Shown here one piece after another: positions 58,172 to 64,000 of a stretch of 64,000 bases of DNA. Positions within the stretch are counted from its first letter, which is position 1, and every line of letters begins with the position of its first letter. Source of the DNA: Cupriavidus metallidurans CH34 (lineage in GTDB: Bacteria; Pseudomonadota; Gammaproteobacteria; Burkholderiales; Burkholderiaceae); assembly GCF_000196015.1 (NCBI RefSeq), contig NC_007973.1, positions 2,108,001 through 2,172,000 of the forward strand, read 5' to 3'. The notes below the pieces were generated by a model. The model saw only the letters and a list, made by a program, of their open reading frames with translations, was not told the origin of the DNA and searched no databases. The position numbers and the translations under genes are program-made.

Positions 58172-58348
58172 ATGGTTCTGAGACGCCTCCTTGCCCTCGG
58201 CGCGTGTGCCTTCCTCGGTCTGATATTTAGTGCCAACCTCTTTGCAGTCGGTGCCAAACCCGCTCTCTACGGGCACGTCAGGGACGGCCTGACGGTCGAA
58301 TTTTTCGCGAAGACGGTCGGACTCATCAGCAAGGAAGGTATGAGATGA
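58172..58348 (+). CDS. Small signal-peptide protein (58 residues)
   Basis: A short frame beginning MVLRRLLALGACAFLGLIFS with a good signal-peptide or membrane-anchor core, followed by about 35 polar residues (AVGAKPALYGHVRDGLTVEF). It ends in ATGA overlapping the next short frame. Resembles small exported proteins by shape only; function unknown. The 211 bases before it (57961-58171) contain no gene I can support. Confidence 0.4.
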   Translation: MVLRRLLALGACAFLGLIFSANLFAVGAKPALYGHVRDGLTVEFFAKTVGLISKEGMR

Positions 58349-58458
58349 CACCGACAATCTATGCCACCTACGCAGTCATTCTAGTCGCCGTGGTCTGCCG
58401 AGAAACGCTAGGTCAGGACGCGCTTGGCGGCACCAACTATTTGCGGACAAGTTCTTAA
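58345..58458 (+). CDS. Possible 37-residue membrane peptide
   Basis: Starts at the overlapping ATGA of the previous frame and encodes MTPTIYATYAVILVAVVCRE then a polar tail. One hydrophobic segment is visible. Translational coupling is the main support; this could be a truncated or chance frame. Confidence 0.3.
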   Translation: MTPTIYATYAVILVAVVCRETLGQDALGGTNYLRTSS

Positions 58459-58476
58459 CGAGGAGTCTCGCCGGTT

Positions 58477-58923
58477 ATGCAAGTGGAAAAGAAGATCACT
58501 GCCAAAATCACATTCTGGTTCGAACAATCCATCCTTGTGGCCGCTCAGATCCTGCTGATGGCGGTAATCTTGGCGATGGTCATTCAGCTTTGGATCATGT
58601 TCTCGTCCGATATTCTCGAGCGCGTTAGCAGCATCGATACCGTTCCGGAGCTTATGAAGTCGGTACAGACAGCCTTTTCCGGCGTACTGCTCATCATTCT
58701 CGGGCTCGAGCTTATGGAAACACTGCGCGTGTATTTCAGATCGCACCGCGTTCGGCTGGAAACCATCTTGGCCGTGGCCATCATTGCCGTCGGCCGCCAT
58801 GTGATTAATTTGGATGTGGAGCACATGTCGGGCGGTTCCCTAATGGGCGTGGCCGCAGTGGTGCTCTCGCTAACGGGTGGTTACTTTCTGGTTCGATTCA
58901 AGTCGCCACCGTCTGCAGATTGA
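58477..58923 (+). CDS. PsiE-family phosphate-starvation-inducible membrane protein
   Basis: A 148-residue integral membrane protein with four helices (about 20-42, 65-85, 97-112 and 122-140) and the PsiE-family block LELMETLRVYFRSHRVRLET followed by VAIIAVGRHVINLD. E. coli PsiE is induced by phosphate limitation; its function is unknown. GAGG lies about 15 bases before ATG 58477, which is distant. It is the last of a run of small membrane/secreted frames between the broken secreted gene and the tRNA-fMet fragment. Confidence 0.8.
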   Translation: MQVEKKITAKITFWFEQSILVAAQILLMAVILAMVIQLWIMFSSDILERVSSIDTVPELMKSVQTAFSGVLLIILGLELMETLRVYFRSHRVRLETILAVAIIAVGRHVINLDVEHMSGGSLMGVAAVVLSLTGGYFLVRFKSPPSAD

Positions 58924-59182
58924 GAGCATCAAACCCCTCCGCCGGTCGGCCTGGTGTGCCTTCAGCGCCAACGCCATAGGCCACCGACAGATCAACGTCG
59001 CTCGCGCCGCCCCGGTGCCGACGAACTACGTTGGCAACATCGCTCAGCTTGCGACGACACACCAGCATTCCCTCACCCAGCGGGTCGTGCCGAATGGAGT
59101 CCACAAATTTGTGCATGTCATACGGGCATTTTTTGGTGGCCGCGCCCACTCTAGCGAACCACACGAAAGACAACCACGCCAT
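58898..59182 (-). CDS. Possible hypothetical protein
   Basis: A minus-strand frame of about 94 residues (MAWLSFVWFARVGAATKKCP, YDMHKFVDSIRHDPLGEGM, then VCRRKLSDVANVVRRHRG) with high GC3 over its second half and a natural-looking composition. It overlaps the end of the psiE-like gene by 26 bases in convergent orientation. No family recognised and no good Shine-Dalgarno sequence seen; it may be a remnant. Confidence 0.35.
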   Translation of the reverse strand: MAWLSFVWFARVGAATKKCPYDMHKFVDSIRHDPLGEGMLVCRRKLSDVANVVRRHRGGASDVDLSVAYGVGAEGTPGRPAEGFDALNLQTVAT

Positions 59183-59281
59183 ACACCAATTGTCATTCGT
59201 GTGGACGCTGACGCCGATGCTAGCTCGCTGTGCCGAAATAATTCTGGACTTTTGACAATCACGCCAAAGACACAAAAACAA

Positions 59282-59313
59282 AAAGCCCGCGCGGCATGAA
59301 CCGAGCGGGCTTT
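59282..59313 (-). terminator. tRNA-type terminator beside the tRNA-fMet fragment
   Basis: On the minus strand AAAGCCCGC/GCGGGCTTT is followed by TTTGTTTTTGTG. It lies seven bases past the CCA of the tRNA-fMet fragment, the normal place for the tRNA gene's own terminator, so the left flank is the original downstream chromosome. Confidence 0.75.
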
Positions 59314-59319
59314 CAAATT

Positions 59320-59365
59320 TGGTTGCGGGGGCAGGACTTGAACCTGCGACCTTCGGGTTATGAGC
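59320..59365 (-). other. 3' fragment of tRNA-fMet (island attachment site)
   Basis: The minus strand reads GCTCATAACCCGAAGG, then TCGCAGGTTCAAGTCC and TGCCCCCGCAACCA: the anticodon loop (CAT), T arm and acceptor 3' end of initiator tRNA-Met. The 5' half is absent; sequence beyond the anticodon (TTTTCGC on the minus strand) is unrelated. Such 46-nt remnants are what tyrosine integrases leave at the island end away from the intact tRNA. The integrase gene begins 140 bases away. The intact tRNA-fMet should lie further right, outside the window. Confidence 0.85.
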
Positions 59366-59471
59366 GCGAAAATTGCCGTTGGCCGCTGGTGCTGGCGGGT
59401 GTTTGGTGTTTAAGAATCAAGGACTTATGTCTATAGTGGGTGTTGGGCGTTGCCCGGTGTTGCTCGCCGTG

Positions 59472-59493
59472 TTTGCCCAAAGTTTGCCCAAAT
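59472..59493 (+). repeat. Tandem 11-bp repeat before the integrase
   Basis: GTTTGCCCAAA occurs twice back to back, 12 bases before the integrase ATG and about 107 bases from the attachment site. The position suits integrase arm-binding sites; binding is inferred. Confidence 0.5.
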
Positions 59494-60398
59494 GGAGCTA
59501 TAGACATGCAGAGGGCCCGAAACCGGGTAGATATCGACCGCGACTTCCTGCGCGGCCTGAGTGCGACCGGCGCGCACCAAGAGTACGCCGACTCGACCCT
59601 GAGCGGCTTTGGCGTGCGTGTCACGCCTGCCGGCGCCATCCAATACACGCTGCGTTACCGCAAGCCTGACGGCAAGTTCGGGCGCACGAAGATAGGCACC
59701 TATCCCGCCATGACCGCCACGCAGGCGCGTAAGGCGGCAAAAGACCAACTGGAGTTGACCGACCGCAAGGGGGATGCCCTGTCGGTGCTGGCCGAGCGCC
59801 GAAAGAAGCGCGACGACGCCCACCGCATTGCCGGGGTGCCGACCTTGCGCACCTTTCTGGACGGGGACTATACGGATTGGCTGATAACCAACCGCAAGAC
59901 CGGCGCCGACTTGGCCGACCTCATCCGCATGGCGTTTGCCGGCCTGCTGGACAAGCGCCTGGACGATGTGACCCCGTGGGCGCTGGAGCGCTGGAAGCAC
60001 GACGAGGCGAAAAAAGGCAATGTCGCGGCGACGGCGGCGCGCAAGCTGACCGCGCTGCAAGGGCTCTACCGCGTCGCCATGCTGGCCGGTCACGTCTCGG
60101 AAAACCCGGTAAAGGGTGTCGAATATGACGGCACGAGCGAAGAGGTGGTGCGCTTCCTGTCGCCGGACGAGCGCGCGCGCCTATATATAGCACTCGCCGC
60201 CCGGGAAGACGAAATGCGCGACGCCCGCGACCGCGCGAACGACCACCGCAACGTGCGCCGCCGCCCGCTCATGCCGAGCCTGCGCGATGCTGCCTTTACC
60301 GACTACCTGCGCCCCGCCGTGCTGGTCAGCCTGAATTGTGCGTGAGCACGAGATTCGATGGATGCGCGAGCACGGTAATTGATGGTCGGCTGCGGCAC

Positions 60399-60409
60399 CG
60401 TCCATCACC
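60399..60409 (+). repeat. CGTCCATCACC end repeat of the transposon
   Basis: The 11-mer CGTCCATCACC occurs at 60399-60409 near the left end and again at 63791-63801 near the right end, with a third, inverted, partial copy (CTGATGGACG, 60434-60443). Multiple subterminal motifs are typical transposase-binding sites in Mu/Tn7-like ends. Confidence 0.7.
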
Positions 60410-60488
60410 AATGTTGCGTGCCGTCGGGCAACGCTGATGGACGTGGCGATCTATCGCGGTGGACCGGATGCGGAGCAGCGGCACTGAT

Positions 60489-60519
60489 GTAACAAGGGGC
60501 CCGGCGGGCCCCTTGTTAC
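60489..60519 (-). terminator. Perfect 14-bp hairpin ending the transposon operon
   Basis: GTAACAAGGGGCCC and GGGCCCCTTGTTAC form a perfect stem with a three-base loop, five bases after the stop codon of the last transposon gene. No long T-run follows. Confidence 0.75.
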
Positions 60520-60523
60520 TGGA

Positions 60524-60796
60524 TCAGAAGTCGTTATCTGCGAGATCGCCAAGGCCATCAGGATGCTCCTGCCGATCTTCGGCCAGCCACTGGGCCAAGG
60601 CCAATTGATAGTGAGCATGCAGACGGTCGCGCAGATCGTCGAGCAATTCGATCACAGCCCAGGCCTGCGCGGGCGTCCAGTTGGCATCAATGAGCAGGGG
60701 CAGCCCCTGGGCGATGCCGGATGGCTGGTGGAAGGTCATGGTGATGTCGTCGTTGTGTTGATGGACGTGGCGGCGATGGCCAACGGCGCCACTCAC
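60524..60796 (-). CDS. Small transposon protein
   Basis: A 90-residue reading from GTG 60796, which overlaps the ATPase stop codon (GTGA) and so is probably coupled. A later ATG (60739) would give 71 residues. The likely folded part is acidic and helical (NWTPAQAWAVIELLDDLRDR, then LHAHYQLALAQWLAEDRQEH). It is the last gene of the transposon operon. No known domain; a target-selection or assembly accessory role is possible but unproven. Confidence 0.65.
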   Translation of the reverse strand: MSGAVGHRRHVHQHNDDITMTFHQPSGIAQGLPLLIDANWTPAQAWAVIELLDDLRDRLHAHYQLALAQWLAEDRQEHPDGLGDLADNDF

Positions 60797-61626
60797 CGCC
60801 TGGCGCGGCGGTTCAGGGTTGCGCTGTAGGTTTCCAGATAGAGCTTCTCGTCGATCTGCGGTAGCTCCCGCTGCGCGGCCTGGGCCAGAAGCTCGCCCGC
60901 CAGGTTCATCAGGATGCGGTAATTGCCGGCGGCGTGCTCACACAGGGTCTGGCGCAATGGCATGGTCATCAGGGTGGCGTTGCCGGCGGCGGCCAGCAAG
61001 TGGTCCAGGCAGGCCTGCAGCTCGTCGATGCTCGCACTCTCCAGCGCCAGACGGCAGCGGATGCGGCTGCCCAGCGGGATCAGGTCCTCGCGGCTGAACT
61101 TCTCCGGCAGGCGAGCGTCGCCGGCAAGCACCACGCACAGCAGCAATTGCGAGTCGAAGCGTGCCTGTGCGAGCAGGCGCAGTTCCGAGAGGGCTGGCAC
61201 CGCCATCTCCTGGGCTTCATCGATGAGCAGCACGCAGCGGCGGCGGCTGGCCTCCATGTGGGTGAGCCAGCGCTCGCGCAGCGCCTTGAAGCCGCCCCAG
61301 CGATTGTGGGGCTTGAGCGGTACGGTAAAGATGTCGCTGAGCTCGCGATAGAAGTCCGCCAGATTGCTCTGTGGGTGAGCGATCGAGCCGACCATCAGAT
61401 CGGGGACGCGCATGAGGCGCTGATGGAGCAGGCGCAGCGTGACGCTCTTGCCGCAACCGGGGTCGCCATGCACCATGGCGAAGCCGCCTTCGCGGGCCAT
61501 ACCGTTCTCAATGCGCCAGCAGAAGTGATCGAGCTTGGGTGGCACGAACACGGCCTCGACGGGGATGTCCTGGGCGAAGGGGTTGAACTTCAGACCGTAC
61601 AAGGCCAGCAGGTTGGGTTGATTCAT
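60793..61626 (-). CDS. AAA+ ATPase of the transposon (GspA/ExeA-, TniB/TnsC-like)
   Basis: A 277-residue P-loop ATPase. Walker A is MVHGDPGCGKSVTLRLL and Walker B RRCVLLIDEAQEM; a sensor-like arginine region follows (GSRIRCRLALESAS). The start LLALYGLKFNPFAQDIP is characteristic of the ExeA/GspA ATPases found with transposons. In Mu and Tn7 systems such proteins choose target DNA and activate the transposase; this role is inferred. ATG 61626 overlaps the transposase stop codon by four bases. Confidence 0.88.
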   Translation of the reverse strand: MNQPNLLALYGLKFNPFAQDIPVEAVFVPPKLDHFCWRIENGMAREGGFAMVHGDPGCGKSVTLRLLHQRLMRVPDLMVGSIAHPQSNLADFYRELSDIFTVPLKPHNRWGGFKALRERWLTHMEASRRRCVLLIDEAQEMAVPALSELRLLAQARFDSQLLLCVVLAGDARLPEKFSREDLIPLGSRIRCRLALESASIDELQACLDHLLAAAGNATLMTMPLRQTLCEHAAGNYRILMNLAGELLAQAAQRELPQIDEKLYLETYSATLNRRARR

Positions 61627-63062
61627 AGCTTGGTGGGTGCGGGTGGGAGATAGGCCGGCGGCAGGCCGGTGGCGGCGTGTTCGGCGAGCAACTGACGCAG
61701 CAGCGGCGCAGTGCCAGCCTGCGCGGGTTCCTCGTTAGCAGGCGAGGCACCCTTGGCCGTGAGATGCGCGCGCCGTGCGTCGGCATTGGCAGACTTGTCC
61801 AGCGGGAACACGGCGGCCAGGATCGCGCCGATGCGCGCATCGATCAGGTCGACTTGGGAGAGATCCCAGCGCGCGTAGCTCAGGCAGACTTGCTCGAGGT
61901 GGCGGTAAGCGCCGGGGATCTCGAAGCGCACGCCGTCCAACGTGAAGGTGCCGTCGGTTCTGCGCTGGCGGCGATGCTGGCGGATACGGAAGGCCCGGCG
62001 CAAGGCCAGCGCCTCGGGACTGGGGCGCGAGACGTCGGCACAGGACAGGTAGCGCTGCAGAGGCGTCGCCTCGAGTTCGGCGTGTTCCTTGTGGTGGTAT
62101 TCCTGCTCGACCCAGGCCTGCGTGGCGAGGTTCAATTGCTCCAGGGTGAGGTGCGACTCACCTTCGAGCATGGCCATCAGCCGGGACTCGAGCTGTCCCC
62201 AGAAGCGTTCCTGCTTGGCATTCTGGTATGGGCTGTAGGGCAAGGTAGTCTGGTGCAGGATGCCCAGACTGGCCAGCCCCTCGACGAACTCGTCGGCCAT
62301 CATGGCTGCGCCGTTATCGGTCATGATGGCCCGCGGCAGCCCTCGCTTCATGATCGCCTGCGAGACGCCGTGCACCAGCGAGGCAGTGGTCTCGTCGAGG
62401 AACCACTGCAGGTGGCAGACCAGCCGCGAATGGTCGTCCATAATGCAGAGCAGCAGCGGCTTGTGCCACTGCCCATCGGGGGTGAGCACCTTGCGCGAAC
62501 CATGGTGGAAGTCCAGGTGCCAGAGCGCGGCCACGTGGTCGACCTCGTAGCTACGCACCTCGCGTGCCTCGCGGCGAGCCGCAGCAGCGATGGCCCCATC
62601 CGTGCTCGAGCGCGGGGTTGGCTTGCGCACCAGACCCTGCGCCTTCAGATACCGGCACACCGTGGTGTAGGACGGCAGCGTGTCCGGGCCATCCTTGGTC
62701 GCGACGCGCAGGTTGTCGTAATGCAACTGCATGGTCCAGCCGGGGTGCTGACGGTACTGCTCGACCAGCGCTTCGATGATGGCTGGGCTCAGACTGACGA
62801 AGTGGCCGCAATCGTCGCGCAGTCGGTTCTTGAGTTGATCGACCGGATCCTGGACGTGACGGGCCCGGTAATACCAGCGTTCGATGGAAGACGCGCCGAA
62901 CTGAACGTCGGCGCCGGTGATGGGGTGCCGCCAGACCTTGGCGGCCAGTGCCTGGAACGCTTGCTGCAATTCTCCTTTGGCAGGCGGCGAAGCCAGCAAA
63001 GGGCCAATGACCGAGAAGCGCAAGCGCGCCCATCGGTTGCGATGATCAATCGATAGTGACAT
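61623..63062 (-). CDS. DDE-type (rve/Mu-like) transposase
   Basis: A 479-residue transposase. N-terminal DNA-binding helices (to about 150) are followed by an integrase core with catalytic D in ALWHLDFHHGSRKV, D in RAIMTDNGAAMM and E in NAKQERFWGQLESRL. A beta-barrel-like C-terminal domain (GTFTLDGVRFEIPGAYRHLE) follows, as in MuA/TniA-type proteins. GGAG precedes ATG 63062. It should cut the TG...CA ends; the catalytic triad is intact, so the element may still be mobile. Confidence 0.92.
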   Translation of the reverse strand: MSLSIDHRNRWARLRFSVIGPLLASPPAKGELQQAFQALAAKVWRHPITGADVQFGASSIERWYYRARHVQDPVDQLKNRLRDDCGHFVSLSPAIIEALVEQYRQHPGWTMQLHYDNLRVATKDGPDTLPSYTTVCRYLKAQGLVRKPTPRSSTDGAIAAAARREAREVRSYEVDHVAALWHLDFHHGSRKVLTPDGQWHKPLLLCIMDDHSRLVCHLQWFLDETTASLVHGVSQAIMKRGLPRAIMTDNGAAMMADEFVEGLASLGILHQTTLPYSPYQNAKQERFWGQLESRLMAMLEGESHLTLEQLNLATQAWVEQEYHHKEHAELEATPLQRYLSCADVSRPSPEALALRRAFRIRQHRRQRRTDGTFTLDGVRFEIPGAYRHLEQVCLSYARWDLSQVDLIDARIGAILAAVFPLDKSANADARRAHLTAKGASPANEEPAQAGTAPLLRQLLAEHAATGLPPAYLPPAPTKL

Positions 63063-63173
63063 GACTCTCCGTTGGGGGGATAACGGGAGCAGGCTACGGG
63101 CAGTGCGGGTGACCCGCCATCGACATGTTCTGCGGGAGATTCCCCTATCTGGCGCATCCCTCAGCCAGCGTGG

Positions 63174-63743
63174 TCAGGCCGGGCCCAGCAGCAGAAGCAA
63201 CACCGCGGCCAGACGCTCGTCTTCGCTGTCGTGCTCGACCGATTGCAGCAGGCAGTCGGGATAGATGAACGGCTCGGGCGTTGGCGGGATGAGGCCACGC
63301 AGCCACCGACCGACGGGGGTCTTGGGGAAGGTCTCGGTCCACCACTGACGCCAGCGCTTGAGCGTGGCCCAACTGATCGCCGGCAGGCCGTCCAGGCAGG
63401 CGCCAGTGGCACGGCTCGATCGCAGTACCAGGACAATGGCCAGCCAGACACGCCGGCCGAGAAAGCGCACCGAATCGGGCGTCATGCGTTTGCGGCATCC
63501 GGCACAGCACAGGCTCAGGCGCGTATTGCAGTCCGGGTGTGCTGCCGGTGGGCATCCGCGCGGCTTACGCGGATAGTTGGCACTGTGCAGCACAGAGCCG
63601 CAATGGCAGCAGCCCCTGTCTCGCGCCACCTTCATCAAGTCTTCGTCGATCCGGCGCAACAGGGCAAAAAACGCTGGCGTTTGTAGCAAGGCATGGCACA
63701 CTGCTGAGGTCTCCTTCATTGCTCGACACAATAAAGGCGACAT
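63174..63743 (-). CDS. Zinc-ribbon protein of the transposon
   Basis: A 189-residue protein. An N-terminal helix is followed by a cysteine-rich region (RGCCHCGSVLHSANYPRKPR, then a second cluster LSLCCAGCRKRMTPDSVRFL), likely binding one or two zinc ions, then a helical part with KRWRQWWTETFPKTPVGRW. ATG 63743 has a purine-rich Shine-Dalgarno motif; ATG 63719 is an alternative. It is the first gene of the element, 111 bases before the transposase. The zinc clusters might bind end or target DNA, as TniQ/TnsD do, but this is inference. Confidence 0.75.
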   Translation of the reverse strand: MSPLLCRAMKETSAVCHALLQTPAFFALLRRIDEDLMKVARDRGCCHCGSVLHSANYPRKPRGCPPAAHPDCNTRLSLCCAGCRKRMTPDSVRFLGRRVWLAIVLVLRSSRATGACLDGLPAISWATLKRWRQWWTETFPKTPVGRWLRGLIPPTPEPFIYPDCLLQSVEHDSEDERLAAVLLLLLGPA

Positions 63744-63744
63744 C

Positions 63745-63781
63745 TTCCCTCAGGCGCGTGCATGCACGCTCCCTGAGGGAA
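63745..63781 (-). promoter_or_regulatory. Large palindrome covering the first transposon gene's ribosome-binding site
   Basis: TTCCCTCAGG ... CCTGAGGGAA with an inner GCGTGCA/TGCACGC palindrome gives arms of 17 pairs with only a small bulge. On the transcript from the minus strand, the downstream arm (CCTGAGGGAAG) contains the Shine-Dalgarno sequence for ATG 63743, so it would be locked in the stem in any RNA that includes both arms. Confidence 0.8.
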
Positions 63782-64000
63782 CCCCTCCAGCGTCCATCAC
63801 CGTTCTTGCTCAAATCCCCACGCTTTCGGCATCACGAAAGCTGCTTATGCACACTGAATACCGGCCTGCGCCGGGGCGAATTGCTGGCGCTGGAATGGAC
63901 GGACATTGATTTAGAGCACGCGGTGCTGACCGTGCGCCGCGCGACCGCGAAGGGCGACAGGACCCGCCGCGTGCCGCTGAACGCTGAAGCGCTCGATGCG

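Larger units (their letters stand above)
60337..63853 (-). mobile_element. 3517-bp four-gene transposon (Tn6049-like layout)
   Basis: Flanked by a 6-bp direct repeat CTGAAT (60331-60336 and 63854-63859). Ends are inverted repeats TGTGCGTGAGCA and TGTGCATAAGCA, 10 of 12 identical, with TG...CA termini. Genes run on the minus strand: zinc-ribbon protein, DDE transposase, AAA+ ATPase and a small protein. The last three overlap by four bases each. The transposase-plus-ATPase logic resembles MuA/MuB and TnsB/TnsC. Size and gene set recall Tn6049 of C. metallidurans (from memory, not aligned). No resistance or other cargo gene is present. Confidence 0.92.
59506..64000 (+). pseudogene. Tyrosine integrase split by a transposon (3' end beyond window)
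   Basis: Codons 1-277 (59506-60336) encode an integrase with N-terminal arm domain (STLSGFGVRVTPAGAIQYTL, then YRKPDGKFGRTKIGTYPAMT) and core-binding domain, ending in LRPAVLVSLN. The reading frame resumes exactly at 63860 with TGLRRGELLALEWTDIDLEH, containing the first catalytic arginine, and is open at the window end. Removing 60337-63853 plus one CTGAAT copy restores a continuous frame. The insertion separates DNA binding from catalysis, so the recombinase should be inactive and its island fixed. GGAG precedes ATG 59506. Confidence 0.9.

Noticed and set aside
55115..59319. A far dusA attachment site for the relic island
   Set aside because: I looked for another copy of the dusA 5' sequence around the APMMDWTDRH codons and found none by eye; a sequence search is needed to exclude a diverged copy.
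59320..59365. Functional tRNA-Met gene
   Set aside because: Only the anticodon loop to CCA end is present; the 5' acceptor strand and D arm are missing, so it cannot fold as a tRNA. It is better read as an attachment-site remnant.

Overview
The window reads as a chromosome segment from a beta-proteobacterium of the Burkholderiaceae, most likely Cupriavidus (or close Ralstonia). Reasons: high GC with strong GC3 bias; a D-(-)-3-hydroxybutyrate oligomer hydrolase of the Cupriavidus PHB-degradation type; a RisA/RisS-like OmpR/EnvZ pair; the rpsF-priB-rpsR-rplI-dnaB order; and a 3.5-kb transposon whose size and gene layout recall Tn6049-type elements reported in C. metallidurans (recalled from memory, not aligned).

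Layout. 1-6.6 kb: a LysR regulator cut by the window edge, diverging from a TauE/SafE exporter, then a two-gene RND efflux operon with a TetR-type operator but no regulator gene nearby. 6.6-15.4 kb: a squalene/phytoene synthase-like protein, an M20-type amidohydrolase, the OmpR/EnvZ pair, a citrate-type MHS transporter, ahpC-ahpD and a GNAT enzyme. 15.5-24.4 kb: ispD-ispF (isoprenoid precursors), mfd, argE, a gamma-glutamyltransferase lipoprotein and an OsmC protein. 24.5-32.2 kb: clpB behind a clear sigma-32 promoter, the PHB oligomer hydrolase, and a moeA-moaD-moaE-crcB operon. 32.3-42.8 kb: alaA-hom-thrC, an Mth938-like protein, bcp, a PIN-PhoH ATPase, a C40 peptidase, and the phosphate pair DUF47-pit. 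42.9-46 kb: dnaB and the rpsF-priB-rpsR-rplI ribosomal operon. 46-52.2 kb: asparaginase, autoregulated lexA with two SOS boxes, and aspD-aspT, which together form an aspartate-decarboxylation/antiport cycle that can generate proton motive force. 52.2-55.1 kb: a DUF3079 protein, tRNA-His, a long intergenic region with a candidate small RNA, and dusA.

55.1-64 kb is accessory and layered. A relic integrase lies directly behind dusA, a known island insertion site. A secreted-protein gene beyond it is split by an IS3-family (IS2-group) element. After a small membrane-protein cluster with a PsiE homologue comes a 46-nt 3' fragment of tRNA-fMet, which marks the edge of a second island. That island's tyrosine integrase is split by a 3517-bp transposon with a Mu/Tn7-like gene set (DDE transposase, AAA+ ATPase, zinc-ribbon protein, small protein), flanked by a 6-bp duplication and 12-bp terminal inverted repeats. 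The integrase resumes on the far side and runs off the window. The transposon's first gene has its ribosome-binding site buried in a large palindrome, a plausible guard against activation by outside transcription. This nested structure is the most interesting part of the window. No CRISPR array was seen.
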